A stretch of 22,065 bases of DNA from Alphaproteobacteria bacterium (GTDB taxonomy: Bacteria > Pseudomonadota > Alphaproteobacteria > ATCC43930 > CGMCC-115725), in contig JASHTP010000239.1 of NCBI GenBank assembly GCA_030040495.1, forward strand, positions 1-22,065. Reading direction: 5' to 3'. The translations under genes and the position numbers were made by a program. The notes beneath the pieces are model-generated. The model did not search any database. It had not been told where the DNA came from and saw only the letters and a list, made by a program, of their open reading frames with translations. Shown here piece by piece: positions 1 to 9,150 of this stretch. Within the stretch, counting starts at the first letter, position 1. Each line of letters begins with the position of its first letter.

Positions 1-207
1 TTCGAGCGCGCGGCCGAGAGCGGCAGCGCCGCGGCGGCGCGGGAGGCGGGCAAGACCTACGACCCGTTGGTGCTCGCCGAGGCGCATGCGCGCGGCATCC
101 GCGGCGATCCCGTCGCGGCGGCGCGCTGGTACCGCAAGGCGAGCGAGGGCGGCGACAAGGCGGCCGACCTGCTGATGAAACGTCTGATGGCGAAATACGC
201 CGGCTGA
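1..207 (+). CDS. Sel1-like repeat protein, C-terminal end (partial)
   Basis: The reading frame is open from the window edge for 68 codons and ends in TGA. The last third reads GDPVAAARWYRKASEGGDKAA, which has the spacing and the small/aromatic pattern of a Sel1-like (TPR-type) repeat: A-x-x-W/Y-Y-x-K-A-A followed by G-x-x-x-A. Sel1-like repeats form alpha-helical solenoids that bind proteins, often in the envelope or in signalling. The start and most of the protein lie outside the window, so signal peptide and repeat number cannot be judged. It ends 32 bp before the TAXI-type binding protein on the same strand and may share its transcript. The repeat call rests on little more than one unit. 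Confidence 0.6.
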   Translation, partial: FERAAESGSAAAAREAGKTYDPLVLAEAHARGIRGDPVAAARWYRKASEGGDKAADLLMKRLMAKYAG

Positions 208-239
208 GACCGGGCGGGCGGCGCAAGGGAGCACGCAGC

Positions 240-1376
240 ATGAATGCTCGCACAGGAGAAAGTCACCGCCGGCCGGGCGCGGTCGTCGCGCTTGCGGCAC
301 TGGCGCTGGCGCTGTCCGCCGGCGCGGCGCTCGCCGCCGACGCGCTCGTCGAGCGCGCCAATCGCGGCCTGGTCGAGATCGTCACCGGCGGCGTCGACGG
401 CACCTCGGCGCGGATGGCCGAGGATCTCGCCGAGTTGCTCGATGACGGCGCCACGCGGCGCGTGCTGCCGGTGCTCGGCAAGGGCGCGTCCCAGAACCTC
501 GCCGATCTCAAGGCGTTGCGCGGCGTCGATCTCGCCATCGTGCAGACCGACGTGCTCGAGGATGCGCGGACGCGGCGGCTCTATCCCGATCTCGACGGCT
601 TCGTCAGCTACATCGCCAAGCTCAACAACGACGAGTTTCACCTGCTGGCGCGCGCCGACATCAAGAGCGTCGCCGATCTCGCCGGCAAGAAGGTGAATTT
701 CGGCCCGCCCGGCGACGGCACCGCCTTCACCGGCCCGCGCCTCTTCGAGCTGCTCAAGATCGCGGTCGAGCCCACCGGCTACGGCCAGGCCCAGGCGCTG
801 GAGAAGCTCCGGAAAGGCGAGATCGCCGCGATGGCGATGGTCGTCGGCAAGCCGGCGATGCTGTTCCAGGGCGTGAGGCGGCGCGACGATCTGCACTTCC
901 TCGCCCTGCCGCTCAAAGGCGCGATCGACGCCGGCTACATCCCGGCACGGCTAGCCAGCGAGGATTATCCCGACCTGGTGCCGCCGGGCAGCCCGGTCGA
1001 CACCGTCGCGGTTGGCACCGTGCTCCTCGTCGCCGGGCTGGCGCCCGATTCCGAGCGCTACCGCAATGTGGCGAATTTCGTCGAGGCCTTCTTCACCCAG
1101 TTTCCGAAGCTGCTCGAGGCGCCGCACCAGCCGAAATGGCAGGAGGTGAACCTCGCCGCCGAGCTGCCGCATTGGCGGCGCTTCCCGCCGGCCGACGCCT
1201 GGATCAAGCGCAACGGCGCCGCGCCCACCGCCTTCAGCGAGGACCAGCTGCGCGACATCTTCGTCAAATTCCTCGACGAGCGCAGCAAGGCGAGCGGCAG
1301 CCAGACGCTTTCCGCCGAGCAGAAGGTCGAGCTCTACGACCAGTTCCGGCGCTGGCAGAGCGAGCACGGCGAGTGA
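240..1376 (+). CDS. TAXI family TRAP transporter solute-binding protein
   Basis: This 378-residue protein is probably the periplasmic substrate-binding subunit of a TAXI-type TRAP transporter, or a relative used for sensing. Residues 1-33 form a signal peptide: basic start, Ala/Leu-rich core at about 14-31, and an A-L-A-A-D cleavage region. The mature part keeps family features: an early G-G-x-x-G-T-S stretch, an A-I-V-Q-T-D segment near residue 100, and DLAGKKVNFGPPGDGT near residues 145-160. The ATG at 240 follows AAGGGAG at 225-231 with good spacing, and it preserves the signal peptide. No TRAP membrane subunit (fused QM) is visible. The next gene, 46 bp on, is another binding protein from an unrelated transporter class. 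The substrate cannot be told from sequence. Confidence 0.8.
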   Translation: MNARTGESHRRPGAVVALAALALALSAGAALAADALVERANRGLVEIVTGGVDGTSARMAEDLAELLDDGATRRVLPVLGKGASQNLADLKALRGVDLAIVQTDVLEDARTRRLYPDLDGFVSYIAKLNNDEFHLLARADIKSVADLAGKKVNFGPPGDGTAFTGPRLFELLKIAVEPTGYGQAQALEKLRKGEIAAMAMVVGKPAMLFQGVRRRDDLHFLALPLKGAIDAGYIPARLASEDYPDLVPPGSPVDTVAVGTVLLVAGLAPDSERYRNVANFVEAFFTQFPKLLEAPHQPKWQEVNLAAELPHWRRFPPADAWIKRNGAAPTAFSEDQLRDIFVKFLDERSKASGSQTLSAEQKVELYDQFRRWQSEHGE

Positions 1377-1422
1377 GCCGCGCCGACCCGTCGGCAACCG
1401 CTTCATCCCGAGGAGACGTCCG

Positions 1423-3099
1423 GTGCCCAAGCGCCATCTCTTCCGTCGTTCGCGACCGGCCGAGTTCCTGTGGCCGGGCTTGCGCCTCGCCGCGGCTGCC
1501 GCAGCGCTCATCGCGCTGACCGGCGCGGCTGCCGCCGCCGACCCGCAGCCGCGGCGCGGCGGCGTGCTCCAATTCGCCGTCGACGCCGAGCCCGGCAATT
1601 ACGATTGCCATTCCAACGTCTCCTTCGCCTTTCTCCATCCCGTGGCGCCGCACTACTCGACCCTGCTCAAGTTCGACGGTGCCGAGTACCCGCAGGTGAA
1701 GGGCGACCTGGCGGAGAGCTGGAGCGTCTCGGCCGACCGGCGCACCTACGCCTTCAAGCTCCGGCCGAACGTGCTGTTCCATGACGGCAGCCCCCTCACC
1801 TCGGCCGACGTCAAGGCGAGCTACGAGCGCATCGTCCATCCGCCCGAAGGCGTCGTCTCGGCGCGCCAGGTCTATTACTCGGCGATCGACGAGATCGACA
1901 CGCCCGACGCGCGCACCGTGGTGTTCCATCTGCGCTGGCCGGAGGCGGCGATGCTGGCCAATTTCGCCTCGCCCTGGAACTGCATATACAGCGCGGCCAA
2001 GCTCAAGGAGGATCCGCTCTTCCCGGCGACGCACATCCTCGGCAGCGGCCCCTTCACCTTCGTCGAGCATGTCAAGGGCGACCACTGGACCGGCAAACGC
2101 TTCGACCGATATTTCCTGCCGGGCCGACCCTATCTCGGCGGCTACGTCGCGCATTTCGTCGCCGGGGCCAAGGTGGTGCAGGGCCTCGAGAATGGCAGCC
2201 TCCAGGCCGAGTTCCGCAGCGTGACCCCGGCCGAGCGCGATCAGCTTGTCGCCGCCATGGGCGACAAAATCTACATCGGCGAGACGCCGTGGCTGGTCAA
2301 TCTCATGGTGGTGTTCAACACCAAGCATCCGCCCTTCGACGACGCCCGCGTGCGGCGCGCGCTGTCGCTCGCCATCGACCGCTGGCACGCGGCCGAAAGC
2401 CTGCAGGGCACCACCTTCCTCAAATTCGTCGGCGGCATCATGCGGCCGGGCTACGCCATGGCGACCCCGGAGACCGAGCTAACCGACATCCCCGGCTTCT
2501 GGCGCGACATCGAAGCGTCGCGCGCCGAGGCGAAACGGCTCCTCGCCGCGGCGGGACAAAGCCACCTCGCCTTCACCCTCACCAACCGCGACATCGCCAT
2601 GCCCTATACGCCCGCCGCCGACGATCTCATCCAATCCTGGAAGGCGATCGGCGTCACCGTCAACCAGGTGAGGCTCGACACCAAGGGCTGGGAAGGCGCG
2701 CTGGAGAAGCACGCGTTCGAGGTGGCGATCGATTTCGGCGGCGATTACTTCGACGATCCGACCTTGCAACTCGCCAAATACGTCTCGAGCGACCTGTCGC
2801 CGAGCAACTACTCCGGCTCGACCGACCGCTTCCTCGACAGCCTCTATGTCGGCCAAGCGGTGACCACCGATCCGCGCCAGCGTGCGCGCATCGTGCGCGA
2901 ATTCGAGCGCCATGCGCTCACCGAGGCCTATGCGGTGCCGTTCCTGTGGTGGAACCGCATCGTCGCCGCCTCGGCGGCGATGAAAGGCTGGCATCTCACG
3001 CCGAGCCACTATCTCGACCAGGATCTGGCCGAGGTGTGGCTCGACAGCGAGCCCCAGGGCCTTCCGGCTCAGCGCAGCGAGTTGACGATCTCGCGATAG
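1423..3099 (+). CDS. ABC transporter substrate-binding protein, family 5 (peptide/nickel type)
   Basis: This 558-residue periplasmic protein resembles the DppA/OppA/NikA class (SBP_bac_5), which delivers peptides, nickel complexes or other solutes to an ABC permease. The start is GTG at 1423, preceded by AGGAG at 1411-1415. It begins with a signal peptide (basic residues 3-11, hydrophobic core about 20-38, cleavage after the A-A-A-A-A-D run near 39). Family landmarks follow: GGVLQFAVDAEPGNYD just after cleavage, LAESWSVSADRRTYAFKLRPNVLFHDGSPLTSADV near 100-130, and DDARVRRALSLAIDR near 306-320. Length is normal for the class. No permease or ATPase genes follow; the next gene is on the opposite strand and overlaps the 3' end by 31 bp. 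The adjacent TAXI protein suggests shared regulation. Substrate unknown. Confidence 0.88.
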   Translation: MPKRHLFRRSRPAEFLWPGLRLAAAAAALIALTGAAAAADPQPRRGGVLQFAVDAEPGNYDCHSNVSFAFLHPVAPHYSTLLKFDGAEYPQVKGDLAESWSVSADRRTYAFKLRPNVLFHDGSPLTSADVKASYERIVHPPEGVVSARQVYYSAIDEIDTPDARTVVFHLRWPEAAMLANFASPWNCIYSAAKLKEDPLFPATHILGSGPFTFVEHVKGDHWTGKRFDRYFLPGRPYLGGYVAHFVAGAKVVQGLENGSLQAEFRSVTPAERDQLVAAMGDKIYIGETPWLVNLMVVFNTKHPPFDDARVRRALSLAIDRWHAAESLQGTTFLKFVGGIMRPGYAMATPETELTDIPGFWRDIEASRAEAKRLLAAAGQSHLAFTLTNRDIAMPYTPAADDLIQSWKAIGVTVNQVRLDTKGWEGALEKHAFEVAIDFGGDYFDDPTLQLAKYVSSDLSPSNYSGSTDRFLDSLYVGQAVTTDPRQRARIVREFERHALTEAYAVPFLWWNRIVAASAAMKGWHLTPSHYLDQDLAEVWLDSEPQGLPAQRSELTISR

Positions 3100-3362
3100 G
3101 CGGCCTCGGGGAACGCCTTCAGCGTCGTCGTCCGGACATTGCCGAGCATGCCGAGAATCAGGGTGAAGCGGGCGGCGATGGCGTCGTCGGGCGCTTCGTA
3201 GACGGCGACGAGATCGTAGTCGCCCATGGTCATGAAAAAGGATTTGAACGCGCCGCCCATCTCCTGCAACGCTTTCTTGGCGGAATCGAGGCGCTTGGGC
3301 GAATCCTTGACTTGGCGCATCCCCTGCTCGGTCCATTTCACCAGCATGACGTAGGTGGTCAT
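3069..3362 (-). CDS. GYD domain-containing protein
   Basis: A small 97-residue protein of the GYD family, named for the Gly-Tyr-Asp motif seen here as MGDYDLV near residues 46-52. GYD proteins adopt a ferredoxin-like, dimeric alpha/beta fold; their function is mostly unknown. The frame is open further upstream, but I place the start at the ATG ending at 3362. It lies behind GGGAGGAA at 3367-3374, and MTTYVMLVKWTEQG is the typical family N-terminus. The final 31 bp overlap, tail to tail, the 3' end of the family 5 binding protein. A divergent glutathione S-transferase gene starts 243 bp away. No catalytic residues are recognisable. Confidence 0.82.
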   Translation of the reverse strand: MTTYVMLVKWTEQGMRQVKDSPKRLDSAKKALQEMGGAFKSFFMTMGDYDLVAVYEAPDDAIAARFTLILGMLGNVRTTTLKAFPEAAYREIVNSLR

Positions 3363-3540
3363 GGCGTTCCTCCCAGTGTTGCGAGATGGCGAACCGCCCT
3401 GCGGGAACGGGTGCCGCGCGGCAAAAGGCGCCGCCGATCGACGCGGGCGATTGGCGACGGGAAGATGCTGTCCGAAGAGCGGTGCCGGGACGCAGTCTAG
3501 CAGAAGGGCGGCCACTCGGGATGCGAACTCGGCCAGGCCA

Positions 3541-3569
3541 TGGACAGTGCCGGCGCGACTGGGCACAAT
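3541..3569 (+). promoter_or_regulatory. candidate vegetative promoter for the glutathione S-transferase gene
   Basis: TGGACA at 3541-3546 (5 of 6 to the -35 consensus) and CACAAT at 3564-3569 (4 of 6 to the -10 consensus) are separated by 17 bp. The predicted start site near 3576 would give a leader of about 30 nt containing the AAGGAGGA ribosome-binding site at 3593-3600. Pattern match only. Confidence 0.4.
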
Positions 3570-3605
3570 CCGTGCGGCTTAGGAACATTCAGAAGGAGGA
3601 CAGCC

Positions 3606-4244
3606 ATGCTGACGCTGTTCTTTAGCCCCGGCGCCTGCTCGATGGCGTCCCATATCGGCCTCGAGGAAAGCGGGGCCGCGTTCGAGCTGAAGCCAGTGGC
3701 GCTGGCCAAGGGCGAGCAGCGCAGCCCCGAGTACCTCAAGATCAATCCGCGCGGCAAGGTGCCGGCGCTGCGCCTCGAGGATGGCAGCGTGCTGACCGAG
3801 AACACGGCGATCCTGACCTATCTCGGCCTGCGCTTCCCGGAGAAGGGCCTGATCCCGCAGGACCCGGCGGCCGCGGCGCGCTGCATCTCGATGATGGCTT
3901 GGCTGTCCAACTGGGTGCACCCCTCCTTCACCCACATCTTCCGCCCGGAGCGCTTCTGCACGGATTCGAACGCCTTCCCCGCGGTCAAGGAGGCCGGCAA
4001 GGCGAATTTCTGGGCGGCGTTGCAGGAGATCGACGGGCTGGTCGCCGGCAAGAGCTGGATGCAGGGCGAGCAGTTCACCGCCTGCGATCCCTACGCCCTG
4101 GTCTTCTATGGCTGGGGCAAGCGCATCGAGCTGCCGGTCAAGGAACTCGCCAACTACACCGCCTGGAAGCACCGCATGATCGAGCGTCCGGCCGTGCGCA
4201 AGGTGCTCGAGCGCGAGCAGAACATCCTGATGAAGGCCGCCTAG
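3606..4244 (+). CDS. glutathione S-transferase (beta-class-like)
   Basis: A 212-residue cytosolic transferase with the two-domain GST layout. The thioredoxin-like N-terminal domain (about 1-80) has FFSPGACSMASHI, where Cys11 sits at the position of the beta-class catalytic cysteine. NPRGKVPAL with the expected cis-proline Pro53 follows, then L-T-E-N at 63-66, where many family members have Glu-Ser to hold the glutathione gamma-glutamyl group. The all-helical domain (about 90-205) is where the second substrate binds. The ATG at 3606 has a strong AAGGAGGA site 5 bp upstream. The gene ends 5 bp before the convergent glycosyltransferase gene. The electrophilic substrate cannot be predicted. Confidence 0.88.
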   Translation: MLTLFFSPGACSMASHIGLEESGAAFELKPVALAKGEQRSPEYLKINPRGKVPALRLEDGSVLTENTAILTYLGLRFPEKGLIPQDPAAAARCISMMAWLSNWVHPSFTHIFRPERFCTDSNAFPAVKEAGKANFWAALQEIDGLVAGKSWMQGEQFTACDPYALVFYGWGKRIELPVKELANYTAWKHRMIERPAVRKVLEREQNILMKAA

Positions 4245-4251
4245 CGGCCTT
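4233..4251. terminator. compact hairpin at the convergent GST / glycosyltransferase junction
   Basis: AAGGCCGC (4233-4240) and GCGGCCTT (4244-4251) are exact inverted repeats with a 3-nt loop. The TAG of the GST gene and most of the TAA of the opposing gene lie inside. There is no T-run on either side, so this is at best a U-less bidirectional terminator or an RNA 3'-end stabiliser. Confidence 0.4.
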
Positions 4252-5371
4252 AGACCCCCGCGAGCCGCAGGATCGCCGCGGCGCGGTGATCCCAGAGATG
4301 CCCGGCAAGGCATTGGGCATGGCCGGTGGCGGCGATGGCCTGGAGCCGCTCCTCGTCGGCGAGCGCGGCTTCGAGCGCGGCGGCCGCGCCGCGAGGCTCG
4401 GCGGGGAGATCCAGGAAACCGCCAGGAAAAGCTTCCGCCATGAAGCCGCTGGGACCGTTCGCCGCCGCCGCGCCGTTGGCCATCGCCTGGAGCGGCCGCT
4501 CGTGCGATTCGTAATAGGGCGGCAGCGGATTGAGCACGATGCGGCTCTTCCGCATCGCCGCAATCGCCGCCGCCGCCGGCATCGCCGGCAGCATGGTGGC
4601 GCGCGTGCCGGCCTCGGCGAGCCGCGCCCAGCCGTCGCCGCACACCGTCAGCGGCAGATGGGCCAGTGCCTGCGCCAGCTCGAGCTTGACCCGGCTGCGC
4701 AGATAGGTGTCGACGGTGACCAGATAGGAAGCGAGCATCTCGATCGGCGCGGCGTCCGCGCCGAGCACGGCGAGCACGGTCTCGTGCAGCGGCCGGGTCG
4801 GCGCCGCGTCATGCGCCTCGACCATGGCGTCGAGCCGGGCGGCGACCTCGGGCCCGTGCCGGCGCCAATCGGCGCGGAAGGGCGCGGGATCGCTCAGCAG
4901 CGAAGCGCTGAGGAAGAGCGCGATCTCGCGCCCCGCCCAGGGCGCCGGCTCGGCCGCCGCGGTCGCGTGCGGCAGGTGATGGAGCGCGATGTCGTCGCGG
5001 ATGAAACGGCGGCAGAAATCGACGTGATGCGCCGTCGGGAAGGTGACGACGAGTCGCGGCAGGGGCGCGCGAATGCGCGGATAGTGATAGGCCGGGTGAT
5101 CGACGAAATAGATCAGCACCGGCGCGGTGCTTTCGGCATAGAACCCCGCGCCCTGGTCGGGGATGCCGTAGCCGTTCAGGCTGACGAACAGGCGGACGGC
5201 GCCGCTGCGGACGAGGGCCACCGCCTGGGCGACGCAGTCGGCCGCGCGCGTGTCCAGCACGCGGCTCGCCGCGCCGGCGCGCGCGAAGGACGCGGCGAGC
5301 TGGTCGACCATGCCGTTGACGCTGTCATAGTGCGAATGGCCTTTGAAGAGGACGATGAAGCCGTCAGCCAT
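4250..5371 (-). CDS. glycosyltransferase-like protein (GT-B, CgeB-like)
   Basis: This 373-residue cytosolic protein looks like a GT-B glycosyltransferase, which would transfer a sugar from a nucleotide donor. The N-terminal half has a Rossmann-like pattern (FIVLFKGHSHYDSVNGM at the start, then APVLIYFVDHPAYHYPRI near 84-101). The C-terminal half has TVCGDGW near 243-249 and RIVLNPLPPYYESHERPLQAMANGA near 277-301, resembling the donor-site region of CgeB/family 1-type enzymes. The first ATG (5369-5371) lies inside a palindromic heptamer repeat and has no convincing ribosome-binding site. The real start could be an internal codon, such as the Met of NGMVDQL. It lies 51 bp downstream of coaD on the same strand. 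Acceptor and donor are unknown. Confidence 0.6.
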   Translation of the reverse strand: MADGFIVLFKGHSHYDSVNGMVDQLAASFARAGAASRVLDTRAADCVAQAVALVRSGAVRLFVSLNGYGIPDQGAGFYAESTAPVLIYFVDHPAYHYPRIRAPLPRLVVTFPTAHHVDFCRRFIRDDIALHHLPHATAAAEPAPWAGREIALFLSASLLSDPAPFRADWRRHGPEVAARLDAMVEAHDAAPTRPLHETVLAVLGADAAPIEMLASYLVTVDTYLRSRVKLELAQALAHLPLTVCGDGWARLAEAGTRATMLPAMPAAAAIAAMRKSRIVLNPLPPYYESHERPLQAMANGAAAANGPSGFMAEAFPGGFLDLPAEPRGAAAALEAALADEERLQAIAATGHAQCLAGHLWDHRAAAILRLAGV

Positions 5372-5420
5372 CGGCCGTCAGCTTTCAGCTGAAAGCTGAT
5401 GGTTGGGAGCTGACGGCTTC
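5357..5420. repeat. 64-bp imperfect palindrome built from GCTGAAA/GCTGACG-type heptamers
   Basis: The outer arms GAAGCCGTCAGC (5357-5368) and GCTGACGGCTTC (5409-5420) are exact inverted repeats of 12 bp. At the centre is a perfect 20-bp palindrome, CAGCTTTCAGCTGAAAGCTG (5379-5398). On the minus strand the sequence falls into 7-bp steps: GCTGAAA, GCTGACG, GCCGATG, GCTGACG, GCTTCAT. It starts 2 bp after the coaD stop, fills the coaD-glycosyltransferase gap and includes the first five codons of the latter. It looks like a short interspersed repeat element. Confidence 0.8.
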
Positions 5421-5422
5421 CT

Positions 5423-5952
5423 TCATCTCTTCGCCGCTCGCTTGCCGTTGTCGCGGCCGATGCGGCGGGCGATGTGCTGCGCCACGCGCGCGCTGACGAA
5501 GGGCGTCACGTCGCCGCCGAGCTGGGCGATCTCTTTGACGAAGCGCGAGGCGATGAATTGGTACTTGTCGTTGGCCATGAGGAACACCGTCTCGATGTTG
5601 GGATTGAGGCGGTTGTTCATGCCGGCCATCTGGAACTCGTACTCGAAATCCGAGACCGCGCGCAGGCCGCGTACGATCACCGAGGCGCCCTGCTCCATGG
5701 CGAAGTGCATGGTCAGCGTGTCATAGGCCTTGACCTCGACGCGGTCCCGGGTCGTAGGGTCGGGGATGTTGGCAATCTCCTCGCGCACGATGTCGAGGCG
5801 CTCCTCGGTCGAGAAAAGCGGGCCCTTGCCGATGTTGCGCGCGACCCCCACCACCAGCCGGTCGACGATCTTGGTGGCGCGCAGGATGATGTCGGTGTGG
5901 CCGTTGGTAATGGGGTCGAAGGTGCCGGGATAGAACCCGATGCGTTCGTTCC

Positions 5953-5956
<4 letters not shown>
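5423..5956 (-). CDS. coaD: pantetheine-phosphate adenylyltransferase (PPAT)
   Basis: CoaD transfers AMP from ATP to 4'-phosphopantetheine, giving dephospho-CoA, the penultimate step of coenzyme A synthesis, in the cytosol. The 177-residue protein matches the family closely. It has IGFYPGTFDPITNGHTDII at residues 6-24 with the nucleotidyltransferase (T/H)xGH signature at Thr17-His20, then VIVRGLRAVSDFEYEFQMAGMNN near 93-115 and the ATP-binding IASRFVKEIA region near 134-143. Family members usually have about 160-170 residues; the extra length is a basic tail ending GKRAAKR. The ATG overlaps the gyrA stop (ATGA), implying translational coupling. The gyrA-coaD order is common in alphaproteobacteria. 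Confidence 0.97.
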
Positions 5957-8721
<2,765 letters not shown>

Positions 8722-8754
8722 ATCCAGGTTCCGATGTGACGGGCGCGCAAAACA

Positions 8755-8779
8755 AACGCCGGCGCCAAGCGCCAGCGTT
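8755..8779 (-). terminator. terminator-like hairpin with T-rich tail in the gyrA leader
   Basis: Read on the minus strand, AACGCTGGCGC and GCGCCGGCGTT form an 11-bp stem (one T-G wobble) with a 3-nt loop. The T-rich tract TTTGTTTTG (8756 down to 8748) follows directly. This has the form of an intrinsic terminator but points toward gyrA and ends about 27-30 nt before its TTG start. It could be an attenuator, a 5' stabilising hairpin, or the end of an unrecognised minus-strand transcript. Confidence 0.5.
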
Positions 8780-8791
8780 CGGGCGCCAGGA

Positions 8792-8820
8792 AGCTTAGCT
8801 TATCTCGCCCTCCCGAACAA
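8792..8820 (-). promoter_or_regulatory. candidate gyrA(-coaD) promoter
   Basis: On the minus strand TTGTTC (8815-8820) and TAAGCT (8792-8797) are 17 bp apart. The predicted start site near 8785 gives a leader of about 64 nt that begins almost at the base of the hairpin at 8755-8779. The -10 element matches consensus at only 3 of 6 positions, so this is a moderate pattern match. Confidence 0.35.
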
Positions 8821-9150
8821 CGCCGGCAGCCCCGAATCTGGGCGCGAAACCGGCAGGGGTGCGCACAGGAAAAAGCACGTTGATTCCGTGATCTGTGTGG
8901 AGTTATTCACGTTGTTCTGCAATCTTCCGGGGCGACTTGGCGAGGCCATTTCCATGGCCTTTGCGCTGCGCCGCGGCATAGGGCCGCGGCCTGAGTCGCC
9001 GCCAGCCCGCTCGGGGCCCCGCGGCGAGCCGCCTCCGGCAAGGCCGGGAGCGCGCGACCGCGCGGGCGCCGGCCTCGCCTGCCATGCGCGGGGCGCGCGG
9101 CACCGCCCCTTGGCAGGCCGGCTGCGCATGCGCGACAATCGCGGCGACCC

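Larger units (their letters stand above)
8722..9150. other. 429-bp divergent intergenic region between gyrA and the hybrid kinase
   Basis: The gyrA-proximal part holds a promoter candidate (8792-8820) and a strong hairpin (8755-8779). Positions 8880-8909 hold a possible plus-strand promoter (TTGATT, 18-bp spacer, TATTCA) that could drive the kinase. The rest, about 8940-9130, is extremely GC-rich with small hairpins such as GGCCAT/ATGGCC (8944-8959) and CCGCGGC/GCCGCGG (8971-8989). I see no convincing gene here, although a second plus-strand frame is open across it. Confidence 0.5.

Noticed and set aside
3077..3094. Small inverted repeat GCGAG/CTCGC within the overlap of the binding protein and GYD genes
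   Set aside because: Only 5 bp of stem inside doubly coding sequence; too weak to call.
8903..8911. DnaA-box-like TTATTCACG near gyrA, suggesting an origin
   Set aside because: A single imperfect match with no cluster, no AT-rich unwinding region and no dnaA or dnaN nearby.
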